From: Pyrrhosoma nymphula
Taxonomy: Eukaryota; Arthropoda; Insecta; Odonata; Coenagrionidae
Assembly (NCBI GenBank): GCA_963573305.1
Contig: OY754334.1
Coordinates: forward strand, 30,559,614 to 30,623,613
Direction of reading: 5' to 3'
Length of the DNA: 64,000 nt
A program made the translations under genes and the position numbers. The first letter of the stretch is position 1; each line of letters starts with the position of its first letter. The notes under the pieces are model-generated. The model saw only the letters and a program-made list of their open reading frames with translations, was not told the DNA's origin and did not search any database. Of the stretch, positions 34,813 through 47,993 are shown piece by piece.

Positions 34813-37507
34813 AAAGCAATCAGAGAAAATGGCTATTTAAAGTTAGTGGCTGCTCGGAAATAAAGTTCTTGGTGACCATCATTACTATTTTTGATCTTTA
34901 TGAGCCTTAAGAAGAACGAAATTGAACATAGTCCATAACAGTAGCCGGTAAATAAATTTACCAATAGATTCGCTTTCAATCAGTTTCCTTATCTTGTTAC
35001 CTGTCAGTAATTGATTAATTTTGTAGCTGAAATTTTTAAAACAATTTTTCCTTTTGAATCACTTCCAAACATATGTTATTCGCCAAAAAAACTGGCCGCA
35101 AGTTGAGGATTTTAAGCTTTGAGCCTAAGAAACTCGCCAACAACACGGTGAATGCGCGCAGCTATCAGTTCATAAAGCAGCATTGGGAGCCGCAGATTTT
35201 TCCTCATGGTAGAATACACTCTGTGCCAGTACTTAGCTACATCACAAACCCGATCTTTCATAGATTTGTTACACTTTGATCGTAGTCAAGGCCATTGTCG
35301 TGCATTGCGGGCTTAGGTGACTTCCCGGACATCCTCGAAGGATTCGATTCGGGAGGTAAGTGTGGGCTAATGACCCATCTTCTGTGACGTTTTCCCGTTT
35401 AGCGCGCTTCATTTCGTCCTTTCACGTACCCGTAAAAGCCACGGGTCTTTAAAAGGTGATATTAGATGGTATTCAGGCGTCAATCGTATGTCTCATGAAA
35501 AAATAAATTTTGTAGTTTTTGTAGTCCTTTGTCAGAAATTTCATAGACAAGGGAGAAATGCGAGATAGAGGAGAGGACCCTTATATAGTTTGGCAGGTGT
35601 ACACAAATCGGCAGCGAATCTCATTATTGGTGATCCTTACCATCCTAATCCTTGCAATCCATCAAAAACAGATTTTCACTAAAATTGTCGCATTGAATAA
35701 TTTTTAAAATATTCAAAGACAACATGACAATGAGATGCATACGTAATTATGGGCTGTACTCTCACGTTAATTAACTTTTTTGAAGCACACAAAAATCCTC
35801 AATGGGGAATGTCGCCTAGGTAACTTACCTATCTCAAGCATTCGGCGCGATATCGGAGTATCCAGTTTCGATGCTCGTTCAAGGCGGATGATTTTGGCTC
35901 TGTAGAATCCATGCAATTTTTTTCGATTCTTCCATGAGTTTCCATTACGTTAATCGCGGGAAGAGGACTATTCCGCCCTGAAATGCCTCTTGAAGAGATG
36001 TCCGCGGTCTGGAGTAGAAAACAGTCTGATTTGTGGCGTAGAAAGACAGAATGAAGTGATCCATGCTTATGCCTGCTCTCCTAATGAAGGTATATTTCAT
36101 TTTACTCTACGTGCAGTTCTTGTTAGTCCTTCGTGAAGGAAATCTCTTTGTTTCCATTTTTTATTATTTAATATCTCCTTGTTTTCCATTTCGTAAAGCA
36201 AATTTTTTAAAAATTTTCTTTAGACTGTATCTAGTTGTTACGCGACTTTGAAGCATGCCGCTATTGCCGTCGGCTCTTTGCCTAATTAGGGCCACGGAAT
36301 CTTCTACTTCTAGTCTTCTGCGCATCTTTCTTTTTCTTCTGTGAACTTCTTTTTCTCTTTTTTTCCATACTTTACATCACCCATCTTCCAACTTCCGAAG
36401 TCCTTTAGCTCCTGGATGTAACTTGCGTTTCGCGTCCTTTTTTTACGGTTTGCCGCGGCTTCACGCGGGAAACAGCTATCCTTGGGTTATAGCGTTTCCC
36501 TTTTTTCTGATATCGATTTCGAGTTCGCGTCAGAGAAAGTTGGGCCCGAAAGTATATGGAAAGGGATGTTTTATTCTTATTGTCTTCGGCACTTCCTCAT
36601 ATTGGGTTTTCGCTCCGGTTATCCTATCCCCTTGGTTAACCTAAAAAATTTCCGAGGTGAAAATTATATCGGAACGGAAATCATAGCATATTCAGTCCTT
36701 CCGCTTTGAAGTTGGCATCCTAGCCTTTGCTATTCAAAAGGTTTTATGTTTTTTTGTGTTCGTGCATGTAACATAAAATAGAAGATTGTCGTTTATTTTT
36801 TATAATGCTGTGTTCTAGTCGGTATTGTGACCTTGGGGTCACTTCTCGAAACGTCGTGATAATTATTACGCCATTTTTCCCTCCTCGAAACCTAGAGACT
36901 TGAAAATCCTCGGAGACTCAGAAACCGCAGGAGACTGTCGTGTCTTGCAAAGTGCCAGAGAGCCCAGAGAGCGATGAGACAAGTGCCGCGACCTGGCTCT
37001 GGTCAACGCGAACGCTCAGGTCATCGCGGTTCCTGCAAGCACCCTGCTTTTATTCGGTCTGCGCTGATGATGACATCTTTTTCCACTTTCAAGTCGACCT
37101 GTGAAAATTCCCACCAATCCAAAGTGTGATAGCACCTCCCCTGCTCTCCCCACTCCTCCACTGGTCATCTGATTTCCCTCCTGCGATGACAAAGTGTACC
37201 GTGATCAGACTAGCCCTCTTTTAACCTGACCGCGCCCGGAGAAGGACGTATCTGCTTGGTTCCAGTTGTGACTTGTGCTCGTCTTGTATAGACCAAGTTA
37301 ACGGTATTTAGCCTACGGGCTTGTTTTCTATTGTAATAATTGTGGTTGTATAAATGCTGTTACTTGAAGTTAATCAAACTGGCTAAGGTTGTTGTCATTT
37401 TTATCTCGTGTCCACCCACCAATCGTAGTCAATTCACTCGCGAAGTCAAGTTTCAGTGGCTTGCGTTGCATTATCGCTTGCGAAAATAACAAATTATCGA
37501 ATGGTTT
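34813..37507. other. No gene recognised
   Basis: At 36836-36880 a GTGACC/GGTCAC hairpin is followed by TCTCGAAACGTCGTGATAATTA, which is echoed at 25838-25865. This may be a further degenerate relative of the ribozyme-bearing repeats. The remaining frames are unsupported. Confidence 0.4.
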
Positions 37508-37660
37508 CGTTGAAGTATCGCTTGCTACACCACCTTTTATATTTTTCATGCGGTAATTATGAAATGCGGACGGTATGTAAAGACTAACCAATACTGGATC
37601 ACCGTAATCATGCAATAATATTGTTATTTTCTCATGCGATAATTATCAAATGTGTTCGAG
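37508..37660. mobile_element. Family G element, partial (copy 2)
   Basis: GAAGTATCGCTTGCTACACC, then TTTTTCATGCGGTAATTAT matches the left arm of 26127-26369. The opposite arm is only partly preserved (CATGCGATAATTATCAAATG at 37635-37655). Confidence 0.55.
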
Positions 37661-40600
37661 AATAGACTACCTGGTCGGCGAATTGTCGGATATGAGAGTT
37701 AAGTTTTGGTTGTTTGGTTAAATTCTTCGATACTCCATTTTCGACGTAGTAATGCAATGTAAGTTACGATTTTTTAAAGGAATTTTGATTTATTTTTGAC
37801 GCTCAGCTCCGTATGAAATGTATCAATGTTTTTATCAATATGTATGTATGTTGCTGTGCACAGCCTCATTAAGGGTGAGATATTATACTGGAAAAGGCGT
37901 TTTCAAAACTGGGGTTTTGACTAAAATAACGCCACAGTGTCATGCTTTAAGTAGATTAAAACATCCTGTTTTCGCCATAAGGCGCTTCAAAGATAGAGCA
38001 ACGGGTTTTGCATTATAGTTGATACTTATCGTATTGGAAATAAAAAAATGTCTAACTTCGCAAAAAATATACCTTTTTTAACGGAACAAGGAAGATTTTT
38101 TACGAAAGCCAGATAACCTATGTGTCATGCGGTTATCCCTCATCTTTGAATCCAGTCATTTCTGGAGATAATAGTTTTCATAGAATATTTGTAAATTTTA
38201 CAACAGAGGGGGATGTCATGTAAGCGTTCCTTGTCGGGCTGCCTTTGCATAGAAAAATGTGTCGAAAATAAATGAAATATGTCGCCAAGACCCCTTTCCA
38301 ACCTCCATAGCTCCTTGAAAAGATTTCCATTTGCATTTTGGCGAATTTTCATTTTCGACGACTATCCACTCCCTTAAATCCCCTTTAAAAACCCACATAT
38401 TTTCGACATATTTCTATGCTCTATTTGGGGTTTTGTACCCCATCGTTGATGCTGCGTCCGTCTATGGACCGGAGGATCCCCGAATTACAGTGAACTATTT
38501 TCTTAAATCCCGATCTAAATGGTTTATTGTGGCTAAAATGAGATGTGTGGATCTGAGATGAGGCATGGTTACACATGGTTACCCAGAGTTTTGAATAACA
38601 CAGAAAGTTGCGGCTTGAAAACGGATCAGAATCTGTGGAGATTCGTTGCGACTTCTCACAAAAATGTAGCATGGAATGTTAAACATTAAAACATGGCGCT
38701 TATTACAGTACCTACTTATCATCAGAACCAGTACAGTGATATCGAGTCCATTGTTGCCACACTTCACGCTTAACCGACTTCGGCTCGAAGGCCTTGTATT
38801 GTTAACCGTATGAATGTGGCAACACCAGGTGCGGTACCTCTCGATACCTTTTGTTCGCACATTTCCATAATTACTGCTCAAGTCAACACTGATTGGTGCA
38901 GTATTGCTTTAGCCGCGGGGAACTGTAATGTTTTTGTCGTGCCTACTTCGAAGTGATTATTAGTTAAGGAAGGGTGTGAGTCTGTGAGGATATATTTGGA
39001 AATGGGACGTCGCATATCCCATAATTGCTTCGGAACATTTCACCTGCTTCACCTATCGCATCTGATGAATTGTCGTTGTAATATCACCCTGCCCCAGGTT
39101 ATAGCTCGAGAACTGGTTCGGATATGGTCAAAATTTACGAACTTTTGCGGGAGATTTGGTTTAATTTTCGCGCGTAATTTTCCCAATTAGTAGTGTCTTA
39201 TCTTAGGTGAGTTCCTACGTACTCTTCGAAGCACTTTTAACGCTATCATATTTATGAAATAGGCGATAAAATGAGCGAACATCCAAATCTGACATAATTT
39301 CTCTAGGCAACGTATTATCAGAGGTAGTCCGCCCTCCCCAATGCTTGCTCAATTTTTAGATAGTGCAAAATCGTCTCACTTTGAAGTTTCCTTGAGAAAT
39401 ATTTCCTCACATTAGTGTAGTAGGGTCGTACAAATTAGAGTTGGCGGAACGATTTAATTACCTGGTGTGTGTGTAAATACGAAAATAGAAATAAATTAAG
39501 AATATAAAGAAAATGTTCATTTGACCAATTGCTATTTACGTAAGTTCAAAGGACAAATGGGAAAGAACTAATACATCAATTGATAATTTATGGTACCTAG
39601 GTAAGTTGACAAAGTCTTAGTAATGAGAGTTATTCTGGCTCTTCTGCGTGGAATTGAGAGGAAAGGGTGTGGGAATAGATTGTTGGCCTTCTAGATGTGG
39701 GCATAGAGGAGAGCAAGGAAAATAAGCGGGAGCATAAGAAGGAGATACGTCGAAGTTTAAGAGAAAGACGAGGACTTTGCTAGGGTTAGTTCGAGGGAGG
39801 CTGGATTTTTGTATGGGAATTTAGTTTTAGATTATTAGTTTCAATCGGTAAGTTTAAGGATATATGTTTTAGTTTTCCAGCCAAGGGAAAAAAAGAGATG
39901 TTGCCAGCTTTAAAGGTGGTCGAAGGCATTCTAAGCTAAGGATTAAAATAGTAGATGGAATTGAATTTTTTTCACAATTTGTACTTTCTTATATCTATGA
40001 GAATGCAATACAATTGACAGACTGTCTATAATAAGTAGTAATCTCAGTGTTAAATTGTCAGTTTAGTTGGGTTAATGTGATTCTAAGTGTTCTGTTTACT
40101 AATGTCATATTTTTTTCTTTAACAGGTAAGACATTTCGGATGAATTCTACCCAGTCTTATTGCACGAGTCTGAAGATGATATGGTATTCTCTCGTGACCG
40201 CCTCCGGTCTTCCTTTGAAAACTCCTTAGACTCTGACGAGCAAGGTATGGCCATAAAGTTCGTGAACTCATCGCATATTGTGCAGCGTGGCAGAACTGTT
40301 GGGAAACGACTCATTCTCAAGGGAAGCCATCATTTTTTGGCATCTCGTGAGTGTACCATGTGGAAATAGCTAAACGTAGAATTTATACGTTAGCCAATCT
40401 AACTTTCACGTATTTCAGACGTATTGGATCTTGCTTCACAACGTGCAACGACGCAAAACAGCACTGCGTGCAAGGGCGTTTAATTAGTAGAAAAGCAAAC
40501 CATTGAGGCAGGTCATTCACCTTATTGACCATACTTAGTGCTGTGTGCTGTTATCCATACTTCGTATGATGAAACGGTTGAATGATTGGAATTTTTTGCA

Positions 40601-43335
40601 CCATTGGCATAATTCCGTTCGATCGGATGCCTGAAGGCGATTTCATGCATCTAGTTCTCCAGGCTGCTGATAACAGTTAACTTGAGGTACACATATTTCG
40701 TAAGGATTACTTTGAGGAGAGCCATTTTCAATAAACCTGGAATAAGACATGAGGAAACTTAACGCTTCCTATTCGCGAACTTAATTGTCGGACGTCTAAC
40801 GGTCGCTTTCTACTTTTTGAAAACTTGGGACCCAAAACACATCCTTGAGGGATACCTAATTTTCACACTAATGCCATTGTTAACCAAATATGGAAATTCC
40901 TAATCATGTTCGTGGCAGCTATGGGGTGGAATTGAATTTAGCCGCATCGCTAAACTTTCTCCCCCCATTTGACATATTTTGGCCGCTTTCTACTTTTTGA
41001 AAACTTGATATATCCAATACGTATCCTGAAGGGAATCCTTATTCATACTGACTTTATGGCTAGTTCATTGTGGAGATCCCAAGTACTTATCGCGGCAGTT
41101 TTTATCTAGTGAATCGGGTAGAATGGAAATTTAGTCACGTACCATGCTGTCATCCACTCCTCCTACCTTTTATTACACCCCCCCCCCAATCCTTTCATGC
41201 TCAACCCTTTTACCCGGCAGCGTATGTAGCGACACCCACGGCTTCCTTGCGCTCCATTTCCTCCTCACTCGATTGGCCCTTCCCAATTTGCCCTCGTGTT
41301 ATTCCCCTTCTCATTGTGTATTCTCCCACTCCGTTCCCTGGTCTTCTTTTCTTTGGGATCCCTCCCCCTCACCCCTCCCATGGCAACCTTCCCCATAGCA
41401 GCCCTTCCCATATTCTCCTTCGCTACCCACTTACTCTCCCTATCTGCCCTCGCCATTGTTGCTTTTATCTTCCCTTCCTCTCTCTCCCGTTCTCTCTCTC
41501 TCTCTCACCCTGTTTCCAGTGCACTTGGCTTTATTGCCTTTCTCTGTAAATCAATTATGGAACAGGGCGGAAAAAGATGCAGGACTCCTCTTCTTTTATT
41601 CTAGCTTCATTTTGCACTCTTCTTTCTCCCCCTGTTTGGTGTAGTTCCCTGGAGAACTTCTTCGTCACATTTTAGCCTGTTTAAGTTTTTGGAAACAGTT
41701 CGTTATATTCTTCGTCCCTTGCTGAAGAGGCTTCTGGTTGTCTTTTCTAGTATTTCTCTAAAAATTTTGCGAACGTAGGTGACACTTGGGTAAACTGCTA
41801 GATTTGTCAATGAAATATCTTTTTAAGGGTAGCCTAGTCAGGAGTTTCGTATTGAACAGGATACGAGTCCCGCGAAAAATATGTAAGCATCAACGGTAGT
41901 CCTTAAAACCTAAACTCTGGATAATTCTTCCCTTATGTGATGAGTTGGGCTGGTTTAATCCATGATTAAATCCGAGGATCGTTATTCAGGGTTACTGCGA
42001 CAGCTATCATGGAAGCAGTAAGATACTCAGCGAAAGGAGTATAGATCTATTTTTATACCTAATGAGTGAATTTATCGCGTTGAATGTCATGAAACTAGTG
42101 GAACCACAATAATAACATTTTTTAATGAACATAGGTAACTCCAGTCCAAACAATAACTGTAATGTGTTTTGTTACAGCTAATGTTAACAAAAATACGGGT
42201 GTGATCTTGAGGGGTAGTCATATTGGGCTTTGGCAATATAAACATATTTTTACATCGAAGTTTATGCACATTAGGCTTATTTTTGCCGTAAGCTTATTTG
42301 ACTTAGGTTTATTGCAATGTCGGAGGTAAATAGATTAAACTCCTCTTAAATTTAAATATGGCGTAATCGTTATAACTGAAAACAAAAAAATTGAGGGGTG
42401 GAATGGTTCAAATTGGAATTTTCTAGCAATACTTCGCAGATTTTATTTCATATTAGAACTCTGAAATGCCTATGATACCTATATATGTTTGCTTACTTCC
42501 GATTATTTGGGGGAAACCACGTCCACATTAGCCGTCGATTACGCCCAGTTTTTTGTGTTTATTAGTTTGGTCTTGGCATATATATTTCAGTGCGCTCGGA
42601 CGTTACTTACAGCGAATCGAGAGAGGGAGGGGCTGGTAATTAAAAACGTCTTCTTCCATTCCGGTAGTCGGTGTCGTCTGGGGTCTGCAGCACTCCATTG
42701 CGGTCATTAATGGGGATGGATGGAGGAAGACTAAACAGTTTCAACCTAGACCCACATTAAGGGCGATAATATACGACGGCATTTGACAGTCCCTCCCCCC
42801 CCAACTCCCGTTCTTTATCTCCTGTGACAAGAGTGTGTTGGTTCCTTCTCCTGTTGGCTTTTCTTTTTATTAGATGGTTCTCAGGTCAAGGCTCTCTCTC
42901 TAGGCAGCTCTGGGTTAATTGTTTATCCGCGCTTCAAACGGTAGATAGTTTCTTCATGTTGGTTGTCCTCGAAGGGGAGGTATATTAAATTATATTTTAT
43001 GAAATTGATGTTTTCTTCTGAGGAATTTTATATTTCTTCTCGACAAGTTCCTGATGATAGCAAAAAATTAGCCACCATTTTACAGAGAAGCACTTCTACT
43101 AAAAAAATACATCTAAAAAAATGACTCATATCCTGCGCATGATTTTGGAAGTAGTGAAATACTTCCACGGCTTCTGGTTAATGTGCTCATTTGTGTTATC
43201 TTCGTAACTGAGAAGTTTCAAACATGTGCACCGATTGAAAAAGTGCTAAAATTGCAATTTTAACTACTTTAAGAAGTATTTATCATCATCATCTCAATGG
43301 TTTCAGGCTCAGCTTTGTGGAAGTTCATTTTAAAT
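37661..43335. other. No gene recognised; pyrimidine tract at 41.15-41.5 kb
   Basis: Long unassigned region. At 41160-41500 a C/T-rich tract yields spurious Pro/Ser/Leu-rich frames. A TTTCTACTTTTTGAAAACTT word is repeated at 40808 and 40988 with similar downstream text, a short diverged direct duplication. No host gene or complete mobile element was recognised. Confidence 0.45.
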
Positions 43336-43607
43336 AATGAAAAATAAAACAGTTTTATTCCACGAATTTATTTTACGGTACGACTAGTTTCGACGCAGTG
43401 GTGTCATCTTCAGGTGCAAAGAGTAAAGGCAAAATCATGATCCATGTATACCATCCAGGGTAGTCGCCCCAACCTCTACCCTGGATGATATGGATCATGA
43501 TTTTGCTTTTACTCTTTGTACCTGAAGATGACGCCACTGCGTCGAAACTAGTCGTACCGTACAGTAAATTGGAATAAAACAATGTTTTCTTTTTCATTAT
43601 TTACCAC
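43336..43607. repeat. Fold-back with hammerhead-like motif in each arm
   Basis: Arms at about 43340-43465 and 43480-43605 are inverted copies around a short loop (GTCGCCCC region). The outermost bases are AATAATGAAAAATAAAACA and its complement. Each arm contains a hammerhead-like core pointing outward. Confidence 0.9.
43518..43557 (+). ncRNA. Hammerhead ribozyme-like motif with consensus core
   Basis: GUAC (43518-43521) and GUAC (43554-43557) can form a 4-bp stem I. CUGAAGA is at 43522-43528. GACGC-CACU-GCGUC (43530-43543) forms a perfect 5-bp stem II. GAA is at 43544-43546. The palindrome ACUAGU at 43547-43552 forms stem III, most likely between two molecules, and C43553 is the predicted cleavage position. 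All invariant core positions are present. A type I, short-stem-III, dimer-acting hammerhead is known from Penelope-like elements and retrozymes. The minus-strand arm (43413-43382) has the same core and stem III, a one-base-changed stem II, and a mismatched stem I. Confidence 0.75.
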
Positions 43608-43859
43608 CATCATTTGAATTCTTTGCATATAAGTATACCTTTAAAATATATCTGACTTAATAAGCCGATATCTAGACTCAAAAATGTCTTAATAGTGATG
43701 GATTCTGGGGATAGATTACTGGGTAGGATCATGCTTGTAGAAAATAATGAATAGCAATTTAACTCCTGATCAGCAAATGTTTGGGCTGCCAACCAATCTT
43801 TGTATACTAAAAAAACTAATTCACTAACCTCTAATTCATGTAACATATAGAGGTATTTT

Positions 43860-43945
43860 ATACAAGTATGCGTATAAGTATTAGTATGTTATCTATAAAT
43901 TGAAGTTCACACTAATGGTTGCACCGCATACGACATGAATACATA
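43860..43945 (+). repeat. Family D terminus
   Basis: GCACCGCATACGACATGAAT at 43921-43940 matches the right end of family D. The preceding sequence is too diverged to define a full element. Confidence 0.5.
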
Positions 43946-46900
43946 AGCTTTGTGTGCGAGCTCATAAGCTAATCTCATAAGCTACGATTGCATAAGCTTT
44001 GTCATTCGATATGGCATAGCGACTAAAATATGTAGTTTTATAACCGTCGCCCGGATAAGTTGATTTTAGTGTAAATTTTGATTTTTTGGTGCTATCGTTG
44101 AAAAGGAATATCTCCCATCTACCATTCATTCGCTCCAGAGTGGCTATAACGTATTAGCTCAGGTCCTAAGGATATCCTTCCATCCCTCAGAAAAGGTATT
44201 CCGTGTACGTAAGTATTGCGTCTTCATTAAAATTTCGATACACTTAAGAAAGAATTTGATGAATTCAGAATATGGAAGGGCTGGCCAAGAAATGTCAATA
44301 GTGTGTAATTATTTATTAAAAAATGGCATAGATGGGACCGAACGGCGAGATAAAACAGGAGAAATTGAAGTGTTTCATATATGAGCTTTTCATTGTGTGG
44401 TAGAATGGTCTTGTTGTGCAACTAATACGTCGAAGTTTTAGTTAAATATGATTTCTCGAAAACAAATGTGAGCCGAAAAAATGTACAAAAAGTCGACTTT
44501 TATGAAACGAATCCGTTTGAACTTCCCGCGATAATCATGTTGGATGGATCTGTTTTTAATAATAAAGTAAACATTTCGTGCGCCAATTCTCTAACTACAC
44601 TCTTCTTTTGTGCATGCATGGAATCTTTCTTAAAATGAACACAGTTGGGTGATACTTGGAGGTTTTTGTTGATGTTTACGCTTTTGAATAGTCTTCTGTT
44701 TCTTTCTTCACTCTCGTGTGTGAAGTCGCTGCCCTTTTCAAGGTAACTATAGTTTTTTGTTTTCGAAATATGCTCAAGGTTCAACGCAGCCGAAAAATTT
44801 TTCGGTGGCTAACGAAATTTTCCTTGGCACCGACAGTTGACAGTATTTATTCGCAGTTTAACGTTTGTGGTGAAATTTCTCCGTCCTACTTCTAACTTTT
44901 TTTTTGTAAGGAATGCCAAGGCCATTATGAGGAATTGGATGTGACAGCGAGGCCAATGCCACTCTTGAGTATTCCTTTGTCAACTCTTGCCAGGTTGACC
45001 CTCGGCGGAAGAATTTCTCCGGAAGTCCGTAGTAATGAATATGTATCTGCCGTCTCCTTGTCTATTGCGTTCTTCCCGTCCGAGACTGCACTGCTTGCTA
45101 GATCTATAAGTCAGCGCTTTCGCTATCCGTGGACGTGCAACGTTTATCCATCCGGCCTCAGAGAGGTTATATATAGCACCTCTCGAAGGAATTCGTTCGG
45201 GAGCATGCATTCTACTTGATGCGTCCGTATGTTTCCCTTGCGATCGTCAGCGATGAAGTCCCATGTTACGCTGTATAAGTTTCCACACAGCTCGAATGAA
45301 TGCATCACATCCTTGACCTAAGAAACAAATTTTTAGACCCGAGTTGTCTGTCCTGTGGGTCCAAAATATATCGCTCATTACCCAAATCACTCGTAAATTT
45401 CAAGAATGAAGGTCATTATTGTAGAATTAGGGTGTGGTATTTTTCAATGAGGATGTAACACTCTTATTTTTTTATTTCAAAATTTTATTTATGATGCCAG
45501 TGTCTATTTTCTTGTGTTTTTCTATAATATTAATGAAAATGCAAACAAAATAGTTTTCATGCTAACTGTAATCTTTTGCTAATCGTAAAACTTAAAACTA
45601 TTCGATACTCTACCAAAATCAAATATATCCTTTGGATATTTAAATTATGTGACAGCACTTCGTAATCACAGCGTTATTTTTGCTTTAGTTTATCCAAAAT
45701 ATCCAAATACCAGGTTAATGGGGCACCTATCTTCCCAAATGATTTTTGAATAATTGTACGTCTGATATTTGTAAAAGATGTTGAGGAATGAAATGCCTCG
45801 AATACAATCATCATAAAAATTTTGGATTTTCATTTCAATGGCATGCGAGTATTACGAGGAGTCATTATAATAGAGGTTAAAGTTGTATGTATTTTTCGCA
45901 GTAAGTTGAGGGATGGTCCATCGAGATGCTAGCGGAATGCGAGATATTCTCTAATTCTTTAAAATATTTTCGATAAAATATCGCTGTCTGATTTGTAACT
46001 TTCACCTCCGCGGTATTTAATTACACAGCTTCCAAGTGACAGTATAACGAAAGTAGTCGCTGACTTGCGGCGATTTTACAAACGCAAATGATGAAATATA
46101 ACATGTAGAATAGCAATCGTTGCTCATTAATCTTTACGACAGATGTCGCTAGCACGCCTTAGAGAGTGACAGTACAGGGGTACCGTACCTCACAAAGGAT
46201 CATAGTTAAAAAATATTAAGATTTTCAAATAGAATATATTGGGATCAATGATTCACGGTGGCACATATCGTAAAAAAATCGCTATTGGTCCGTATCTGCA
46301 AAAATATCTCTTTCTCTCTAGTGAGGCATAGCTTCGAAACTTAAAACTTGCGTGTTTTATCGGAGGAGGTGGTTCCGTATGAATTTATTCTTGGAATTCT
46401 TATAGTTCTGGGATTGAAGAAAAAATGTGTAAATGATGAAGAATTATAATCTTAAAATTGGAACTCGTCCTGTTCATTTTCTTCACCTTGTTTCTTAGTA
46501 TTATACAAATTTATAACAGTTTTGGCCTAGGCACGTGCAAGCGTAATCGGCCCTCAATCCGAAAACAATCGGCCACCTTAGCATGCTCTTACGTAGAGAA
46601 GTTATTTTCTAACTAGCACGCTATCTTTTCGTGCACGACACGTCGAGATATTATTTCGTGTCCGTGGTTTTCTTATTTTTATTTTCTCACGGACATCAAT
46701 CAGCGTGTTGTCCATTTAAGTTCGGATGGCTGCGTGTCCTAAAAAATTGGTTTTACGTGAAATGTGTTGTGATAGCGAATGGTATTTCTTCCCCGCTCTC
46801 TTCATCCCGTATTCTTAAAGGAAACGGCATCGCAAGCGAGGAGACGTAGATAGATACTGGAGGCTCTGTCTATAGGTGGTTGAAGTCTACCATCTTGTTT

Positions 46901-47289
46901 TTTTTTAAGTATTGTCTCATCGGAGTGGGCTTTCCTTCTTATAAAATTATTTTAATAATTCAATAGTGTACTATAGTTGCAGTTCAACCAAATTTCTGCG
47001 ATGATTCCGAAAATTAATATCATTTATGTGCCAGTCTCTTTGCCACGACGAATATTTCATAAAATTATCGTGACCGGCAGGAGTTTATCCCAGGCATAGT
47101 GAATTATATTTTTAGAAGATTTTAATTTTTGGAATACATATTGGTTTTATTTTTTAATAATCACCGCTCACATTATCATTACTGACGTTTTGTCATTTTT
47201 TATTCACATATTCAGGGCTTTGTCCTAATAAGCGTGAGTGATTAACAGAATGACATACATAATGAAAACATTCTTTTATTTTAATTTTT
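43946..47289. other. No gene recognised
   Basis: The overlapping frames at 44935-45219 (plus) and 44980-45210 (minus) lie in a slightly GC-richer segment but match no family I know. The rest is AT-rich and unassigned. Confidence 0.45.
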
Positions 47290-47375
47290 TTGAAGTACAT
47301 CCATTTATGCGTTGGAACTTATCATATCGAAAGTAATGGAAATAATACAAGAATTATGTTTTAAAATATTTTCCT
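47290..47375 (+). repeat. Family C fragment
   Basis: TTTATGCGTTGGAACTTATC, then AATACAAGAATTA closely matches 48098-48160 inside family C copy 2, about 800 bp downstream in the same orientation. Confidence 0.65.
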
Positions 47376-47394
47376 TAATTATATTTTGATTTTT

Positions 47395-47570
47395 TTCTGT
47401 AAACAACGCAACGCTGCAGGTACATTTTTCTATGAACTGCGCAGCAATATAATAGCGTATTTATATGAACAGCGTGAAAATACAATACGTTCTCTTCAAG
47501 AAGAAAAGGATTCCTGCACGCCGCGTACGACATATTTACTTCGGCTGTAGATCGCATACGATATGAATAC
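47395..47570 (+). repeat. Family D fragment with subrepeats
   Basis: Two 33-bp-type units (TTTCTATGAACTGCGCAGC and TTTATATGAACAGCGTGAAA) followed by GCCGCGTACGACATATTTAC and ATCGCATACGATATGAATAC. This is the right half of family D. Confidence 0.65.
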
Positions 47571-47993
47571 CCAGCCAACCTTGTTTACTCTGTGAAATAG
47601 ACAATTTAAATCTGAAGTAGAGGTGAATATGTATAGATGGGGTAGCGGTTAGTTGTGTTGCCGTTGCAGTTGTTGCAATGATGCAAGGCCAGCATAAGTT
47701 TACACCCTTAAAGCTGAGGAGGTCCACATGTGTATGATACCGGGCCGATTCAGGGACGTGGAGCAGGGGGGGTGTTAGGGCACCAGCCACGAGGAGGAAG
47801 GGTGGAAATTGAGGGAATGCTTTGGAAGAGGGAGGAGACGAAAAATGGAAATGCTTGTTATCGAATTGCCTCACTCTATTTACGTTGTAGTCTCTACAGG
47901 TGTGTGGACTTTTTATACCCGTTATTTCGGCTGTGTATCTCTTGTTAGTGTGTATTTTGTCACTTCCGTCAATTTTAGGTATGCACTGCGGGG

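Noticed and set aside
36836..36880. GTGACC/GGTCAC hairpin followed by CGAAACGTCGTG as another hammerhead
   Set aside because: No CUGANGA sequence lies in the right place; only the 3' half resembles the motif.
44935..45219. Overlapping plus and minus frames of 76-94 codons
   Set aside because: Neither strand shows a known motif; the overlap follows from slightly higher GC content.
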